DNA of 64,000 nt from Pontibacter burrus. GTDB taxonomy: Bacteria > Bacteroidota > Bacteroidia > Cytophagales > Hymenobacteraceae. The translations under genes were made by a program, and so were the position numbers. Location: NCBI RefSeq assembly GCF_010686685.1, contig NZ_JAAGWD010000005.1:186001-250000 (forward strand). Direction: 5' to 3'. Of the stretch, positions 8,215 to 16,618 are shown piece by piece; position 1 is the stretch's first letter; each line of letters opens with the position of its first letter. The notes under the pieces are model-generated. The model searched no databases and was not told the DNA's origin. It worked only from the letters and a program-made list of their open reading frames with translations.

Positions 8215-8661
8215 GTGAGCAAAGACAGGGAAGCTTTGACCTTGGAGTTTGTGATTCCTTGGGGGCAGGTATGGACTCCTGCCGTAGTGGAATACCAAAT
8301 AAAAGTTGAGCTGTCGGGGTGTAGGAGTTTACTGTGTGAATACTATCTGTTCAAGGACGATAAAGCCAACAAATTGAAGCCTGTTGCACTTCGAGAAACA
8401 GAGAAAAGAATAACAAGCGCCCCTCTGACAATGGAGAAACTGGGGCTTGAAGTTCAAAGCTATACCTTTACCCAACCAGATGTTTATGTGCTTCATTGCA
8501 ACAGTTCAAGAGAAATTGCTGGTGGAGAATTGACTTTGACAGCAACGGATTACCGCATCTTCAATAATAACGGAGAAGTTCTGTCACTTGACCAACTGAG
8601 GCAATGGGCTACTGAGTGGTGGGACAGGATTCAGGAAATGTGGGACGAGCAGAAAAAGTAA
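8215..8661 (+). CDS. Hypothetical protein, probably frameshifted at its start
   Basis: Reads from GTG 8215 as 148 aa, ending ATEWWDRIQEMWDEQKK. Nothing matches a family I can name. An ATG at 8154 opens a plausible N-terminus (MNKQKEIEELFSMFHDFEIK) in another frame that runs into this one around 8224-8245, so the true gene was likely 8154-8661 with a one-base indel. There is an in-frame TAA just before GTG 8215, which makes that start doubtful. Small, acidic and Trp-rich at the C-terminus, it could be an immunity-type protein, but that is a guess. Confidence 0.6.
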   Translation: MSKDREALTLEFVIPWGQVWTPAVVEYQIKVELSGCRSLLCEYYLFKDDKANKLKPVALRETEKRITSAPLTMEKLGLEVQSYTFTQPDVYVLHCNSSREIAGGELTLTATDYRIFNNNGEVLSLDQLRQWATEWWDRIQEMWDEQKK

Positions 8662-8671
8662 AACAACGAAA

Positions 8672-8738
8672 CGCCAACAAAGCACATGTGTAAAGCTGCG
8701 GCTACGCCTTGCTCACCTCATGTACGAGCCGTTGTAAT
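8672..8738 (+). repeat. attC-like stem-loop C
   Basis: Left CGCCAAC (8672-8678), right GTTGTAA (8731-8737). CACATG pairs with CATGTAC, and the loop CGGCTACGCCTTGCTCA closely matches site B. It separates the immunity-like gene from the DUF3885 gene. Confidence 0.6.
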
Positions 8739-8749
8739 TCATTTAAAGT

Positions 8750-9379
8750 ATGAAAGAAGAGTTTGAAGAGTACCTTGCAAAAGTATATCCATCTTCTAAA
8801 GTTGGTTCTCCGTTTTCATTGGGTGGTGACATCCACATTAGGTTTGAATTAGGCGGAGAGCTTGAAAATGGAACCAAAGTAAGGGTTGAACAGGCAATTG
8901 GTAGAGCAGAGAAAATATTTCAAAGCACCTTTCCAGATTCTGAAAAGCAGGTATACCTTATCTTCTATGACTATGCAGGTGTTTCTCCCTTTACTAAGGA
9001 TAAAGGCTACATATATACTCTGATTGAAAAAGAACAACTTCAGGAATTTTACAATGAACCTGCCCGAATCAATGTAGGTGACTTAACACAAGAAGAATGG
9101 GTAGCAGGTAGAATAGTTGTTGGAAAGGTTAAGCTAACTGACATAAGTATAAAAGACATACTTCAAGGCATTGCTAATCTGGAAATGGGTTTTGAGCCTG
9201 TCATACCGCAGCAAGTCTATTTTTTTGATGTGCATTCCAGCAAAGGGTTCTACATGTATGACGACAGGGGGTGCTTTGTATTTAGTAACGATTCAGAAAA
9301 AATCAGGAGTATCTATGAAGAGCTAAATGAATGGATTGTGGATTACCACAGACCTGAAATAGACGCTTTCTTCAAATAA
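8750..9379 (+). CDS. DUF3885 domain-containing protein
   Basis: 209 aa. The pattern HIRFELG ... RAEKIFQSTFP, then YDDRGCFVFS and a terminal YEELNEWIVDYHRPEIDAFF, is that of DUF3885, a family of unknown function often found near mobile or polymorphic-toxin loci. Cytoplasmic, no membrane segment. It is enclosed by attC-like sites C and D as a one-gene cassette and lacks the iterated palindrome, consistent with acquisition. Confidence 0.8.
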   Translation: MKEEFEEYLAKVYPSSKVGSPFSLGGDIHIRFELGGELENGTKVRVEQAIGRAEKIFQSTFPDSEKQVYLIFYDYAGVSPFTKDKGYIYTLIEKEQLQEFYNEPARINVGDLTQEEWVAGRIVVGKVKLTDISIKDILQGIANLEMGFEPVIPQQVYFFDVHSSKGFYMYDDRGCFVFSNDSEKIRSIYEELNEWIVDYHRPEIDAFFK

Positions 9380-9386
9380 GAAAAAA

Positions 9387-9440
9387 CGTATTAACACCAG
9401 CTATAGTGCATTTAAAAGCACCATAGCCCAACCGTTGTGA
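9387..9440 (+). repeat. attC-like stem-loop D
   Basis: Left CGTATTAAC, right CCGTTGTGA. GCTATAGTGC (9400-9409) pairs with GCACCATAGC (9418-9427) across an eight-base loop. It is shorter than sites A-C but has the same AAC/GTT ends. Confidence 0.55.
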
Positions 9441-9452
9441 AATATAAAAATT

Positions 9453-9905
9453 ATGAAAAAAAGTCTACTTGCAACGCTTCTGATTACAGTGACAGTAGGA
9501 GCCTCCTACAGCCAATCGAAGAGAAACAAGAGCCACTTTTCCTTGATAATTGGTAGCTGCTTTAAATCTGATACTGTAGACATAAACATAAATGGGCATG
9601 AGCTTGTAAGAGACGTAGTCATTGATTCAAACTTTTCTACTGGTGTAACACAGTTAGCCATTTACCAAGATGAAGATGGTCTTTGGGTACTAAATGAAAA
9701 TGAGAAAATAAACCTTGGCAGCCTGGACGTGAATAAAACCCTTGCTCTTAACATTAAAATAAATGGAGTGGCAACGTCTAAAAGTATAGATTTAAGAAAG
9801 GGATGGATTCTAATGCTCGACAACTGCTATACTGAATCTAAATCAGGTAAACCAGAAAGATCTGTAACTATACAGCAACATAAGAAAACAGTAGTGCTTG
9901 AATAA
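9453..9905 (+). CDS. Secreted hypothetical protein
   Basis: 150 aa. A clear signal peptide (MKKSLLATLLITVTVGASYSQ), then a beta-rich domain with two Cys (GSCFKSD and DNCYTES) that may form a disulfide in the periplasm. No family recognised. It begins 13 bases after attC-like site D and is probably the third cassette of the second array. Confidence 0.7.
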   Translation: MKKSLLATLLITVTVGASYSQSKRNKSHFSLIIGSCFKSDTVDININGHELVRDVVIDSNFSTGVTQLAIYQDEDGLWVLNENEKINLGSLDVNKTLALNIKINGVATSKSIDLRKGWILMLDNCYTESKSGKPERSVTIQQHKKTVVLE

Positions 9906-9923
9906 ATTAACCAAACAGAGATA

Positions 9924-10283
9924 TTGAAAATCAAAACCCATCATATCAACAATTCAAAAGTTGCCGAAGTGATTTCGGAGGCCACCGAGCTAAATAACAC
10001 TGAAGATGGGCTAAATCTGTTAGGTGATTTATATTATCAGGACTTCGATAAAATTATCATTCACGAAAAGAACATCACACCAGATTTCTTTGATTTGAAA
10101 AACGGGATGGCTGGAGAGATACTACAAAAGTTTTCTAACTATCGTGTCCGGTTGGCTATTGTGGGCGATTTTAAGAAGTATACCGGCAAAAGTATGACAG
10201 ACTTTATGTACGAAAGCAACAAAGGCAAACAGGTCAATTTTGTGAATTCTGTTACAGAAGGGCTGGATAAACTCTGCTATTAA
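9924..10283 (+). CDS. DUF4180 domain-containing protein
   Basis: 119 aa, full domain length. Residues E-I-x-x-x-T-E-L-N-N-x-x-D-G-L-N-L-L-G-D, then KNGMAGEILQKFSNYRVRLAIVGDF, are typical of DUF4180 (SpoIIAA/STAS-like small proteins, function unknown). The frame has no ATG near its start and a TTG at 9924 is used. It follows the secreted gene by 18 bases. Confidence 0.8.
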   Translation: MKIKTHHINNSKVAEVISEATELNNTEDGLNLLGDLYYQDFDKIIIHEKNITPDFFDLKNGMAGEILQKFSNYRVRLAIVGDFKKYTGKSMTDFMYESNKGKQVNFVNSVTEGLDKLCY

Positions 10284-10320
10284 TTGTATTATAGTGGTCC
10301 TGTTAGGTTAAATAAGATCT

Positions 10321-11523
10321 ATGCCTGAAACCTCTACCCAACACACTGAATTCAGACTGGCCAAGGGCTGGGCTATTGCTACCTACATTATTTCGCCGGC
10401 CCTTATTGCCTTGTTTTTGTGGCTGCTTATAGAGCCCTTCGTTTCAGGAGATGGTACTTACGCCGAGAACAGTAAATACCACTGGTGGCTAGCTATAGCT
10501 TATGTAGCCGGCATCCTGCTCTTTGTCTATGCCCTCGCCGATTGCCGAAAAAGTAAAGCGGTCTTGACGGATGAAAAGTTGTTCACACAATCGCTGTTCT
10601 CATATCGCGAACTATACCTGGATGAGATAAAAGGCTTCAGGAGAATCGAGAACTATATCCTTGTAGAGCCACTTGATGCAACAAAAAAGAAACTACAGAT
10701 CAGCACCTACTATGGCCGTGTAAACGACCTGGTTTACTGGCTCTCAGATTATTATCCGGACCTGGATGTGCAGGAACTGGAGGATGAATACCAGACAATT
10801 CTGGAGGATGAGAACCTTGGCCGCGATGTTGATGAGCGTGAAGAGAAACTGGCACGTGCCCGGAAATCAGCCAAATACCTGAACTGGGCTGGTGGTTTAG
10901 CTATTGCGTGGGCCTGGTTTTACCCGGAGCCATACCAGTTTGCCATGCTGGCCTGCATTACAATTCCTATAGTTGGAATGCTGGCTTCCAGAATGTCGGA
11001 CGGTTTAATCCGGTTTAACGATAACAATAACAGCGCTTACCCCAATGTGGTGTGGGCCACCCTTATGCCAACGCTTGGCCTGATGATAAGAGCAATGGTA
11101 GATTTTGATATCTATGACTATACCAACGTCTGGATTGCGTCTGGGGTGATTGCACTTGCAGGTCTGGCCGTTTTAATGCTCGGAAACCCGGTTTTCAGAT
11201 ACAAAACACTAACAGACTACCTGACCATTTTACTGCTGGCTATAGTTATGTTTGTGTATGGTTTTGGCAGTTCCGTTTTCATGAACTGCTACTACGACAC
11301 CTCAGAACCGGAAACCTATAGTACCACCATAACAGATAAGCGTAAGAGCACCGGCAAAACCACAACCTATTATCTTGAGTTGGCCCCGCAACAGGGTTAC
11401 TATAAAATAGAAGAAGTATCTGTCAGCAAAGAAATGTATCAGGAGTTTGAGAGCGGCGACCAGGTAACAGTGTATGTGCACGAAGGTTGGCTGGATATTC
11501 CTTGGTATTATGTGTCTGAATAG
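10321..11523 (+). CDS. Multi-spanning membrane protein with PH-like loop
   Basis: 400 aa. Two transmembrane segments (residues ~17-38 and ~58-80) precede a soluble region (~85-185) whose start (KSKAVLTDEKLFTQSLFSYRELYLDEIKGFRR) resembles bacterial PH-type domains. About five further spans lie between ~190 and 325, followed by a soluble C-terminal domain of ~75 residues (TTITDKRKSTGKTTTYYLEL...VTVYVHEGWLDIPWYY) like the extracytoplasmic part of DUF3592-type proteins. Function unknown. Contains several CTATAG words, so it looks resident. Confidence 0.75.
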   Translation: MPETSTQHTEFRLAKGWAIATYIISPALIALFLWLLIEPFVSGDGTYAENSKYHWWLAIAYVAGILLFVYALADCRKSKAVLTDEKLFTQSLFSYRELYLDEIKGFRRIENYILVEPLDATKKKLQISTYYGRVNDLVYWLSDYYPDLDVQELEDEYQTILEDENLGRDVDEREEKLARARKSAKYLNWAGGLAIAWAWFYPEPYQFAMLACITIPIVGMLASRMSDGLIRFNDNNNSAYPNVVWATLMPTLGLMIRAMVDFDIYDYTNVWIASGVIALAGLAVLMLGNPVFRYKTLTDYLTILLLAIVMFVYGFGSSVFMNCYYDTSEPETYSTTITDKRKSTGKTTTYYLELAPQQGYYKIEEVSVSKEMYQEFESGDQVTVYVHEGWLDIPWYYVSE

Positions 11524-11659
11524 TTTAGCAGCCAAACCATAAAACTCCTGCGCATTGTAGGCTATAGTTTGCTTAAAGTCTGGCAACAGCTATAGTTTAA
11601 GATTTCGTTAATCAACTCAAAAATCTGGTCTTATAATTCTATTTTGTAGGGCGATGTAG

Positions 11660-11667
11660 TATCTTTG
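11660..11667 (+). promoter_or_regulatory. Candidate -7 element of ABC-F gene
   Basis: TATCTTTG matches TAnnTTTG. A start near 11674 would give an untranslated leader of about 107 bases before the ABC-F start codon. Confidence 0.4.
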
Positions 11668-11695
11668 TAGCACAAACACAAGCAGATAACCCTTC

Positions 11696-11758
11696 ATGTA
11701 ATAACTAATTTCTTTCGGTCTTAAAAGTTGGTGCCCCTTACCAGGCGTGCCATTAGTT
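11696..11758 (+). promoter_or_regulatory. Possible attenuator leader of ABC-F gene
   Basis: The leader holds a minimal start-stop reading frame, ATG TAA TAA (11696-11704), directly joined to AACTAAT (11703-11709). That word pairs exactly with ATTAGTT (11752-11758) around a region with a TGGT/ACCA inner stem. Leaders of antibiotic-resistance ABC-F genes often use a stalled ribosome on a short frame to switch such hairpins. The regulatory role is inferred. Confidence 0.35.
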
Positions 11759-11780
11759 TTCACTTTTAAAGAAAGAAGTT

Positions 11781-13367
11781 ATGCTTATCCTGCAAAACGT
11801 TTCCTATTTACATCCTGATAAAGATTTATTGTTCGATAACATAAATCTTACCTTAAACCGATACCAGAAAGCCGCCCTGATCGGCCACAATGGTGTTGGC
11901 AAATCTACGCTGTTACAGTTGGCTGCAGGGGTGCTCTCCCCTTCCGGTGGCCTTATCAAAACCGATTCGCCGCCTTATTATATTCCGCAACTATACGGGC
12001 AGTATAACCAGCTGACTATAGCGCAGGCACTTCGCATAGATGCCAGGCTACAGGCGCTGCAGGCAATACTGGACGGCAATGTTACCGAAGAAAACCTGAC
12101 CACTCTGAACGACGACTGGGCCATAGAAGAGCGTTGCCGGGAAGCACTGCAATACTGGCAACTGAGCGACCTGGACCTGAACCAGAAAATAGAATGCCTG
12201 AGCGGTGGTCAGAAAACAAAGGTATTTCTGGCTGCCATTGCCATACACAAACCGGAACTGGTATTGCTCGACGAGCCCAGCAACCACCTGGATGTAGCCG
12301 GCCGCGAACTGCTGTATAATTTTATTAGTGCAAGCAACAGCACCATATTGGTAGTCAGCCACGACAGAAAGTTGCTGAACCTGCCCGATACCGTTTTTGA
12401 ACTGAGAAGCAGCGGCATAACCGTATATGGGGGCAACTATAGTTTTTACCAGGAGCAGAAACAGCTACAGGACAACGCCCTTGTCGATGATGTAAAGAGC
12501 AAAGAAAAGGCATTACGTAAAGCCAGGGAAGTAGAGCGTGCCTCGCTGGAAAGGCAGCAGAAATTGGATGCCCGCGGCAAAAAGAAGCAGGAAAAGGCTG
12601 GCATGCCCACTATTATGCTGAATACGCTGAAAAACAATGCCGAGAAAAGCACCTCCCGGTTAAAGGGCATCCATGCCGAAAAAGTAGGAACTATAGCACA
12701 GGAACTGCACGAACTGCGCAAAGAGCTTCCCGACCTGGGTAAAATGAGGCTCGGATTCGAAGCGTCGGACCTGCACAAAGGGAAAGTGCTGGTAACAGCT
12801 ACCAACGTACACTATAGTTACAGTGGCCGGCAACTATGGCAGCAACCGCTCAGTTTCCAGATTACAAGCGGTGAGCGTATTGCCCTGAAAGGCCTCAACG
12901 GTTCTGGCAAAACCACCCTGATAAAACTTATAACCGGAGCTCTTGAACCCGCCACGGGCACGTTACAACGGGCCGATAGCAAAGCTATTTACATAGACCA
13001 GGATTATTCGCTGATAGATAACCGGCTGAGTATTTACGAACAGGCGCAAAACTTTAACATAACCGCCCTGCAGGAACATGAAGTAAAGATCCGCCTGAAC
13101 AGGTTTCTATTTACAAAAGAAGATTGGGAAAAGCCCTGCTGTACGCTGAGCGGTGGCGAAAAAATGCGCCTGATGCTCTGCTGCCTCACCATTGCCAGCC
13201 ACGCACCCGATCTGATGATCCTCGACGAGCCAACTAACAACCTCGACATCCAGAACATGGAAATACTGACCTCCGCCATCAATAACTATAGCGGAACCTT
13301 GTTAGTAGTGTCTCATGACCAGTATTTTTTAGAACAAATTAATATACAACGTACAATAGAACTATAG
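11781..13367 (+). CDS. ABC-F family ATP-binding protein
   Basis: 528 aa, two ABC ATPase domains and no membrane domain, the ABC-F layout. Walker A GHNGVGKST at 35-43 and signature LSGGQ at 140-144, with LLDEPSNHLD following. Second Walker A GLNGSGKTT from 371 and LSGGE from 456, with LDEPTNNLD. Between them lies the charged linker (about 215-320, rich in Lys/Arg/Glu), the ribosome P-site tRNA interaction motif region of the family. ABC-F proteins are translation factors or protect ribosomes from antibiotics. The structured leader favours a resistance role but does not prove it. The stop codon lies in an exact AACTATAGTT. Confidence 0.93.
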   Translation: MLILQNVSYLHPDKDLLFDNINLTLNRYQKAALIGHNGVGKSTLLQLAAGVLSPSGGLIKTDSPPYYIPQLYGQYNQLTIAQALRIDARLQALQAILDGNVTEENLTTLNDDWAIEERCREALQYWQLSDLDLNQKIECLSGGQKTKVFLAAIAIHKPELVLLDEPSNHLDVAGRELLYNFISASNSTILVVSHDRKLLNLPDTVFELRSSGITVYGGNYSFYQEQKQLQDNALVDDVKSKEKALRKAREVERASLERQQKLDARGKKKQEKAGMPTIMLNTLKNNAEKSTSRLKGIHAEKVGTIAQELHELRKELPDLGKMRLGFEASDLHKGKVLVTATNVHYSYSGRQLWQQPLSFQITSGERIALKGLNGSGKTTLIKLITGALEPATGTLQRADSKAIYIDQDYSLIDNRLSIYEQAQNFNITALQEHEVKIRLNRFLFTKEDWEKPCCTLSGGEKMRLMLCCLTIASHAPDLMILDEPTNNLDIQNMEILTSAINNYSGTLLVVSHDQYFLEQINIQRTIEL

Positions 13368-13500
13368 TTCTTGTTATACAACATGCCCGCAAGCAAACTA
13401 CAAAACCTGGTACACAGCTACTTACAAGCTAGTTATAGTTTATAGCCGAAAGATATCAAAAATTTGGTTCTGTAAATTATGAACTAAAGAAACTATAGTA

Positions 13501-13508
13501 TACCTTTG
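13501..13508 (+). promoter_or_regulatory. Candidate -7 element of efflux operon regulator
   Basis: TACCTTTG (TAnnTTTG) lies 31 bases before the start of the GbsR/MarR gene. An ACTATAG word abuts it, so the iterated palindrome overlaps the promoter. Confidence 0.45.
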
Positions 13509-13539
13509 CACTGTTATCAATCTGAAACTGATAATTACT

Positions 13540-14013
13540 ATGAAATTGAGCGATAAACAACTGGAGCTGATAGAACAGATTGGAATCTACCATGAGAACA
13601 ATGGTTTCCAGCCTGCCGTTGCGCGTGTGATGGGGTTGCTGCTGGTATCGGATAAACCCGAACTTACATTTGAAGAAATTACCGAGTCCCTGAACATAAG
13701 CAAAAGCGCCACAAGCAATGCGCTCAACATGCTGCTAAACACAGGCCACATTGAATATACTACCTTCCCGGGCGACAGAAAACGCTACTTCAGAATAAGA
13801 ACTTCGAATTGGCGTGACATGATCATGAAAAGAATGGACGATCTGGGTGTGCTTAATGCATTGCTTAAGCGTGTGCTGGAAGTAAGAAAACGTGAAAATT
13901 CAGAATATGATCAGAAGCTGTTAAGTTTCACTAGCTTCCTGGATTATATGAAAGTACAATTCCCTATCCTGATTGAGCAGTGGGAGAAAGAAAATCAGAA
14001 ACAGAAGGCATAA
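13540..14013 (+). CDS. GbsR/MarR-type transcriptional regulator
   Basis: 157 aa. N-terminal helix (QLELIEQIGIYHENNGFQPAVARVMGLLLV) then a winged helix with ELTFEEITESLNISKSATSNALNMLLNTGHIEY as recognition region (residues ~45-80) and the wing TTFPGDRKRYFRI. This is the GbsR branch of MarR-like repressors. It lies 69 bases before a TolC-MFP-RND operon on the same strand and is very probably its ligand-responsive regulator. Confidence 0.9.
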   Translation: MKLSDKQLELIEQIGIYHENNGFQPAVARVMGLLLVSDKPELTFEEITESLNISKSATSNALNMLLNTGHIEYTTFPGDRKRYFRIRTSNWRDMIMKRMDDLGVLNALLKRVLEVRKRENSEYDQKLLSFTSFLDYMKVQFPILIEQWEKENQKQKA

Positions 14014-14082
14014 TTTTTTTGTCTTTCCAGTTCATAAATTTCAGAACCAACTACAAATACCAAAACTAAAAGAACTATAAAC

Positions 14083-15438
14083 GTGAATATCAAACACTTA
14101 TTAGTAGGATTAGCGCTCTTCAGCATGACACCTACCTTCGCACAGAGCCAAACGGGCGCGAAGGAGCTGAACCTGCAACAGGCTGTAAACTATGCCCTGG
14201 AGAATAACGAGTCCATTAAAAAGGCATCATACGACGAGCTCGGCTCCAAATACCAGATAAACGAAGTTCGCAGCACCGGTCTGCCACAGGTAGAAGTAAA
14301 AGGCTCGGCTGTGAGAACGATTGAGAAATCAATGATTGCGTTGCCTGCCGATTTTAACCCGGAAGGTACCGGCCCGCTTATCAAACCAATGGGTACTGAC
14401 AACACCGTGCAGGCCGGTTTATCGGTTACGCAGCTGTTGTTCAGCAAATCGTACTTTGTGGGGCTTAAGGCCGCTAAAAGTGCTGAAGACCTGTACCGTA
14501 TCCGCAAGGAAATGGCCACCGAAGATGTGATCTACAACGTGGGTAGCGCTTATTACCAGGTGTTGCAGACAAAAGAGCAGTTCAACAGCATTAATGCCAA
14601 CCTGGACATGCTTACCAAACTGGAGCAGATCCTGACGCTGCAATACAAGAACGACCTGGTGAAGAAGGTAGATGTGAACCGCATCAAGGTAAACAAGATC
14701 AACCTCGAAAACCAGAAAGAAAACCTGCAGGCCGCTTATGTGCAGCAGCTGAATGTGCTGAAGTTTTTTATGGGCATGCCGCTGGAAGAGCAGATCGCAT
14801 TAACTGGCTCAGCGGATGATGTGTTGCTGGATGAGCAGCCAACTATGGCCGGTTTAAACGAAGCACCAACAGAGCGTGCTCAGTTTAAGATCCTGAACAA
14901 GCAGAAAGAGCTGAAGGCACTGGAAATCGAGAACATCAGAGCGGGTTACTACCCTACGCTGGCGGCTTTCGGTAACTATAACTACCAGTCGCAATACGAT
15001 GGCAGCATGATCGGCAACAGCGAAGCCATGTGGTTCCCTAACTCACAGGTAGGTCTGCAGCTGAACATCCCGATCTTCGATGGTTTGCGCAAGAAGAGCC
15101 AGGTGCAACAGCGCGAAATAGAGCTAAAGAAAATGGACCTGGACATACAGCAATACAACAAGAACACACAGGTTGAGCTTAGCAACGCCCTGAGCCAGTT
15201 AGGCAACAGCCAGAACAACATAGCTGCCCAGGAACGCAACGTGAAGCTGGCCCAGGAAGTGTACGATACCACCAACCAACTATATAAGGAAGCCCTGGCA
15301 CCACTAAGCGACCTGCTGAATGCAGAAACCGCTCTGCGCGAAGCCCAGACAAACCTGAACAACGAAAGACTTAAATACCAGATAGCCCAGTTAAGCTACC
15401 TGAAAGCTAAAGGAAACCTCGAATCACTATCTAAATAA
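14083..15438 (+). CDS. TolC family outer membrane efflux protein
   Basis: 451 aa from a GTG start. Signal peptide ends PTFAQ. The protein shows the two-fold repeat of TolC/OEP: L-x-L-x-x-A-V-x-Y-A-L-E-N-N at the start of the first half and a matching coiled region (LKYQIAQLSYLKAKGNLESL) at the end. It forms the outer-membrane channel and periplasmic tunnel of the tripartite pump encoded with the next two genes (20 bases to the adaptor gene). Few CTATAG words occur in this operon compared with its surroundings. Confidence 0.95.
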   Translation: MNIKHLLVGLALFSMTPTFAQSQTGAKELNLQQAVNYALENNESIKKASYDELGSKYQINEVRSTGLPQVEVKGSAVRTIEKSMIALPADFNPEGTGPLIKPMGTDNTVQAGLSVTQLLFSKSYFVGLKAAKSAEDLYRIRKEMATEDVIYNVGSAYYQVLQTKEQFNSINANLDMLTKLEQILTLQYKNDLVKKVDVNRIKVNKINLENQKENLQAAYVQQLNVLKFFMGMPLEEQIALTGSADDVLLDEQPTMAGLNEAPTERAQFKILNKQKELKALEIENIRAGYYPTLAAFGNYNYQSQYDGSMIGNSEAMWFPNSQVGLQLNIPIFDGLRKKSQVQQREIELKKMDLDIQQYNKNTQVELSNALSQLGNSQNNIAAQERNVKLAQEVYDTTNQLYKEALAPLSDLLNAETALREAQTNLNNERLKYQIAQLSYLKAKGNLESLSK

Positions 15439-15458
15439 GACATACACCAAATACTAAA

Positions 15459-16514
15459 ATGAAGAAGGTAATTTATATCGTACTTGTGCTGGTTGTTTTG
15501 GCCGCTGTTGGTTTTAAACTGATGAGCAACAAAGAACAGATGGCCGCAAACGCAGCAGTTGCAAACATTAAAAGCGAAGCCATTCCGGTTGCAGTAACAC
15601 AAGTAGAAACAGCCAAGCTTGATAAATCTTTTACCGCTCAAGGTAACTTTGCTCCTATCCAGAGCCTGACCCTTTTATCAGAAACCAGTGGTCAGATAAA
15701 GAGCGTGCTGAAACGCAAAGGCGACAAAGTAAGAGCAGGCGACCTGCTGGTGCAGGTTGAGAGTAACACCATGGCTGCTGACCTGGCTACTGCCCAGACA
15801 AACGCCGAGAAAGCAAAGCGTGACCTGGAGCGCTTCGAGAACCTGGCTGCCGGTGATGCCATCACACAGCGTCAGCTGGAAGATGCCCGCCTGGCTGCAA
15901 AATCTACACAGGCGCAGTTGGTTGCTGCACGTCAGCGCTTAACTAAAACCAGAATCACAGCTCCTATCAGCGGAGAAATAAACGAGATATATGTTGAAGT
16001 TGGCTCGTTCCTGAACCAGGGCACGAAACTATACGACATCGTGAATGTGGACAAGCTGAAACTGAAAGTAAAGGCTTCTGAAAGCGAAGTGCTCCTGATC
16101 AACAAAGGTGACAAAGTAACTGTGAAAGCTGATGCCGGTGCCGGACAGGAATACGAAGGTGTGGTAACAGCCATTGCTGCCCAGGCCGACCCTACTCTGA
16201 AATTTGATGTGGAAGTGGAAGTTAAAAACGCAGCAAACAACAACCTGAGAGCCGGTATGTACGGCACTGCTTACTTTGAAGTAGCTGACCAGCGCGATGC
16301 CATGCTATTACCACGCGAGGCTATAGTTGGTAGTATCCAGAACCCAAGTGTATTTGTGGTGAAGGATGGTGTTGCCAGCAGCCGCAAGGTAAAAGTTGGT
16401 GTGGTTACACAAGATAAAGTAGAGATACTGGATGGTGTTCAGCCAGGCGAGCAAGTAGTGCGCAGCGGCCAGATCAACCTGCGTGAAGGCATTAAAGTAA
16501 CGTTGCTGAAATAA
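15459..16514 (+). CDS. RND efflux periplasmic adaptor (membrane fusion protein)
   Basis: 351 aa. N-terminal hydrophobic signal/anchor (residues 4-20), then the lipoyl-like half (GQIKSVLKRKGDKVRAGDLLVQVES), an alpha-hairpin (about 100-150), the second lipoyl half (ITAPISGEINEIYVEVGSFLNQGTKLYDIVNVDKLKLKV) and beta-barrel plus membrane-proximal domains (REAIVGS...VFVVKDGVASSRKVKVG). Links the RND permease to the TolC channel. No lipobox, so it is held by an uncleaved anchor or is soluble in the periplasm. Confidence 0.95.
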   Translation: MKKVIYIVLVLVVLAAVGFKLMSNKEQMAANAAVANIKSEAIPVAVTQVETAKLDKSFTAQGNFAPIQSLTLLSETSGQIKSVLKRKGDKVRAGDLLVQVESNTMAADLATAQTNAEKAKRDLERFENLAAGDAITQRQLEDARLAAKSTQAQLVAARQRLTKTRITAPISGEINEIYVEVGSFLNQGTKLYDIVNVDKLKLKVKASESEVLLINKGDKVTVKADAGAGQEYEGVVTAIAAQADPTLKFDVEVEVKNAANNNLRAGMYGTAYFEVADQRDAMLLPREAIVGSIQNPSVFVVKDGVASSRKVKVGVVTQDKVEILDGVQPGEQVVRSGQINLREGIKVTLLK

Positions 16515-16618
16515 GCAAACTATAGCGCAAGCGTCTTCGCTCGTGCTAAACTATAGCCTGGTCCTTTGGCCCGGAGAAATAGTAAAAGCAAAAACTTCTT
16601 TCTTTAGATTATCTAGAA

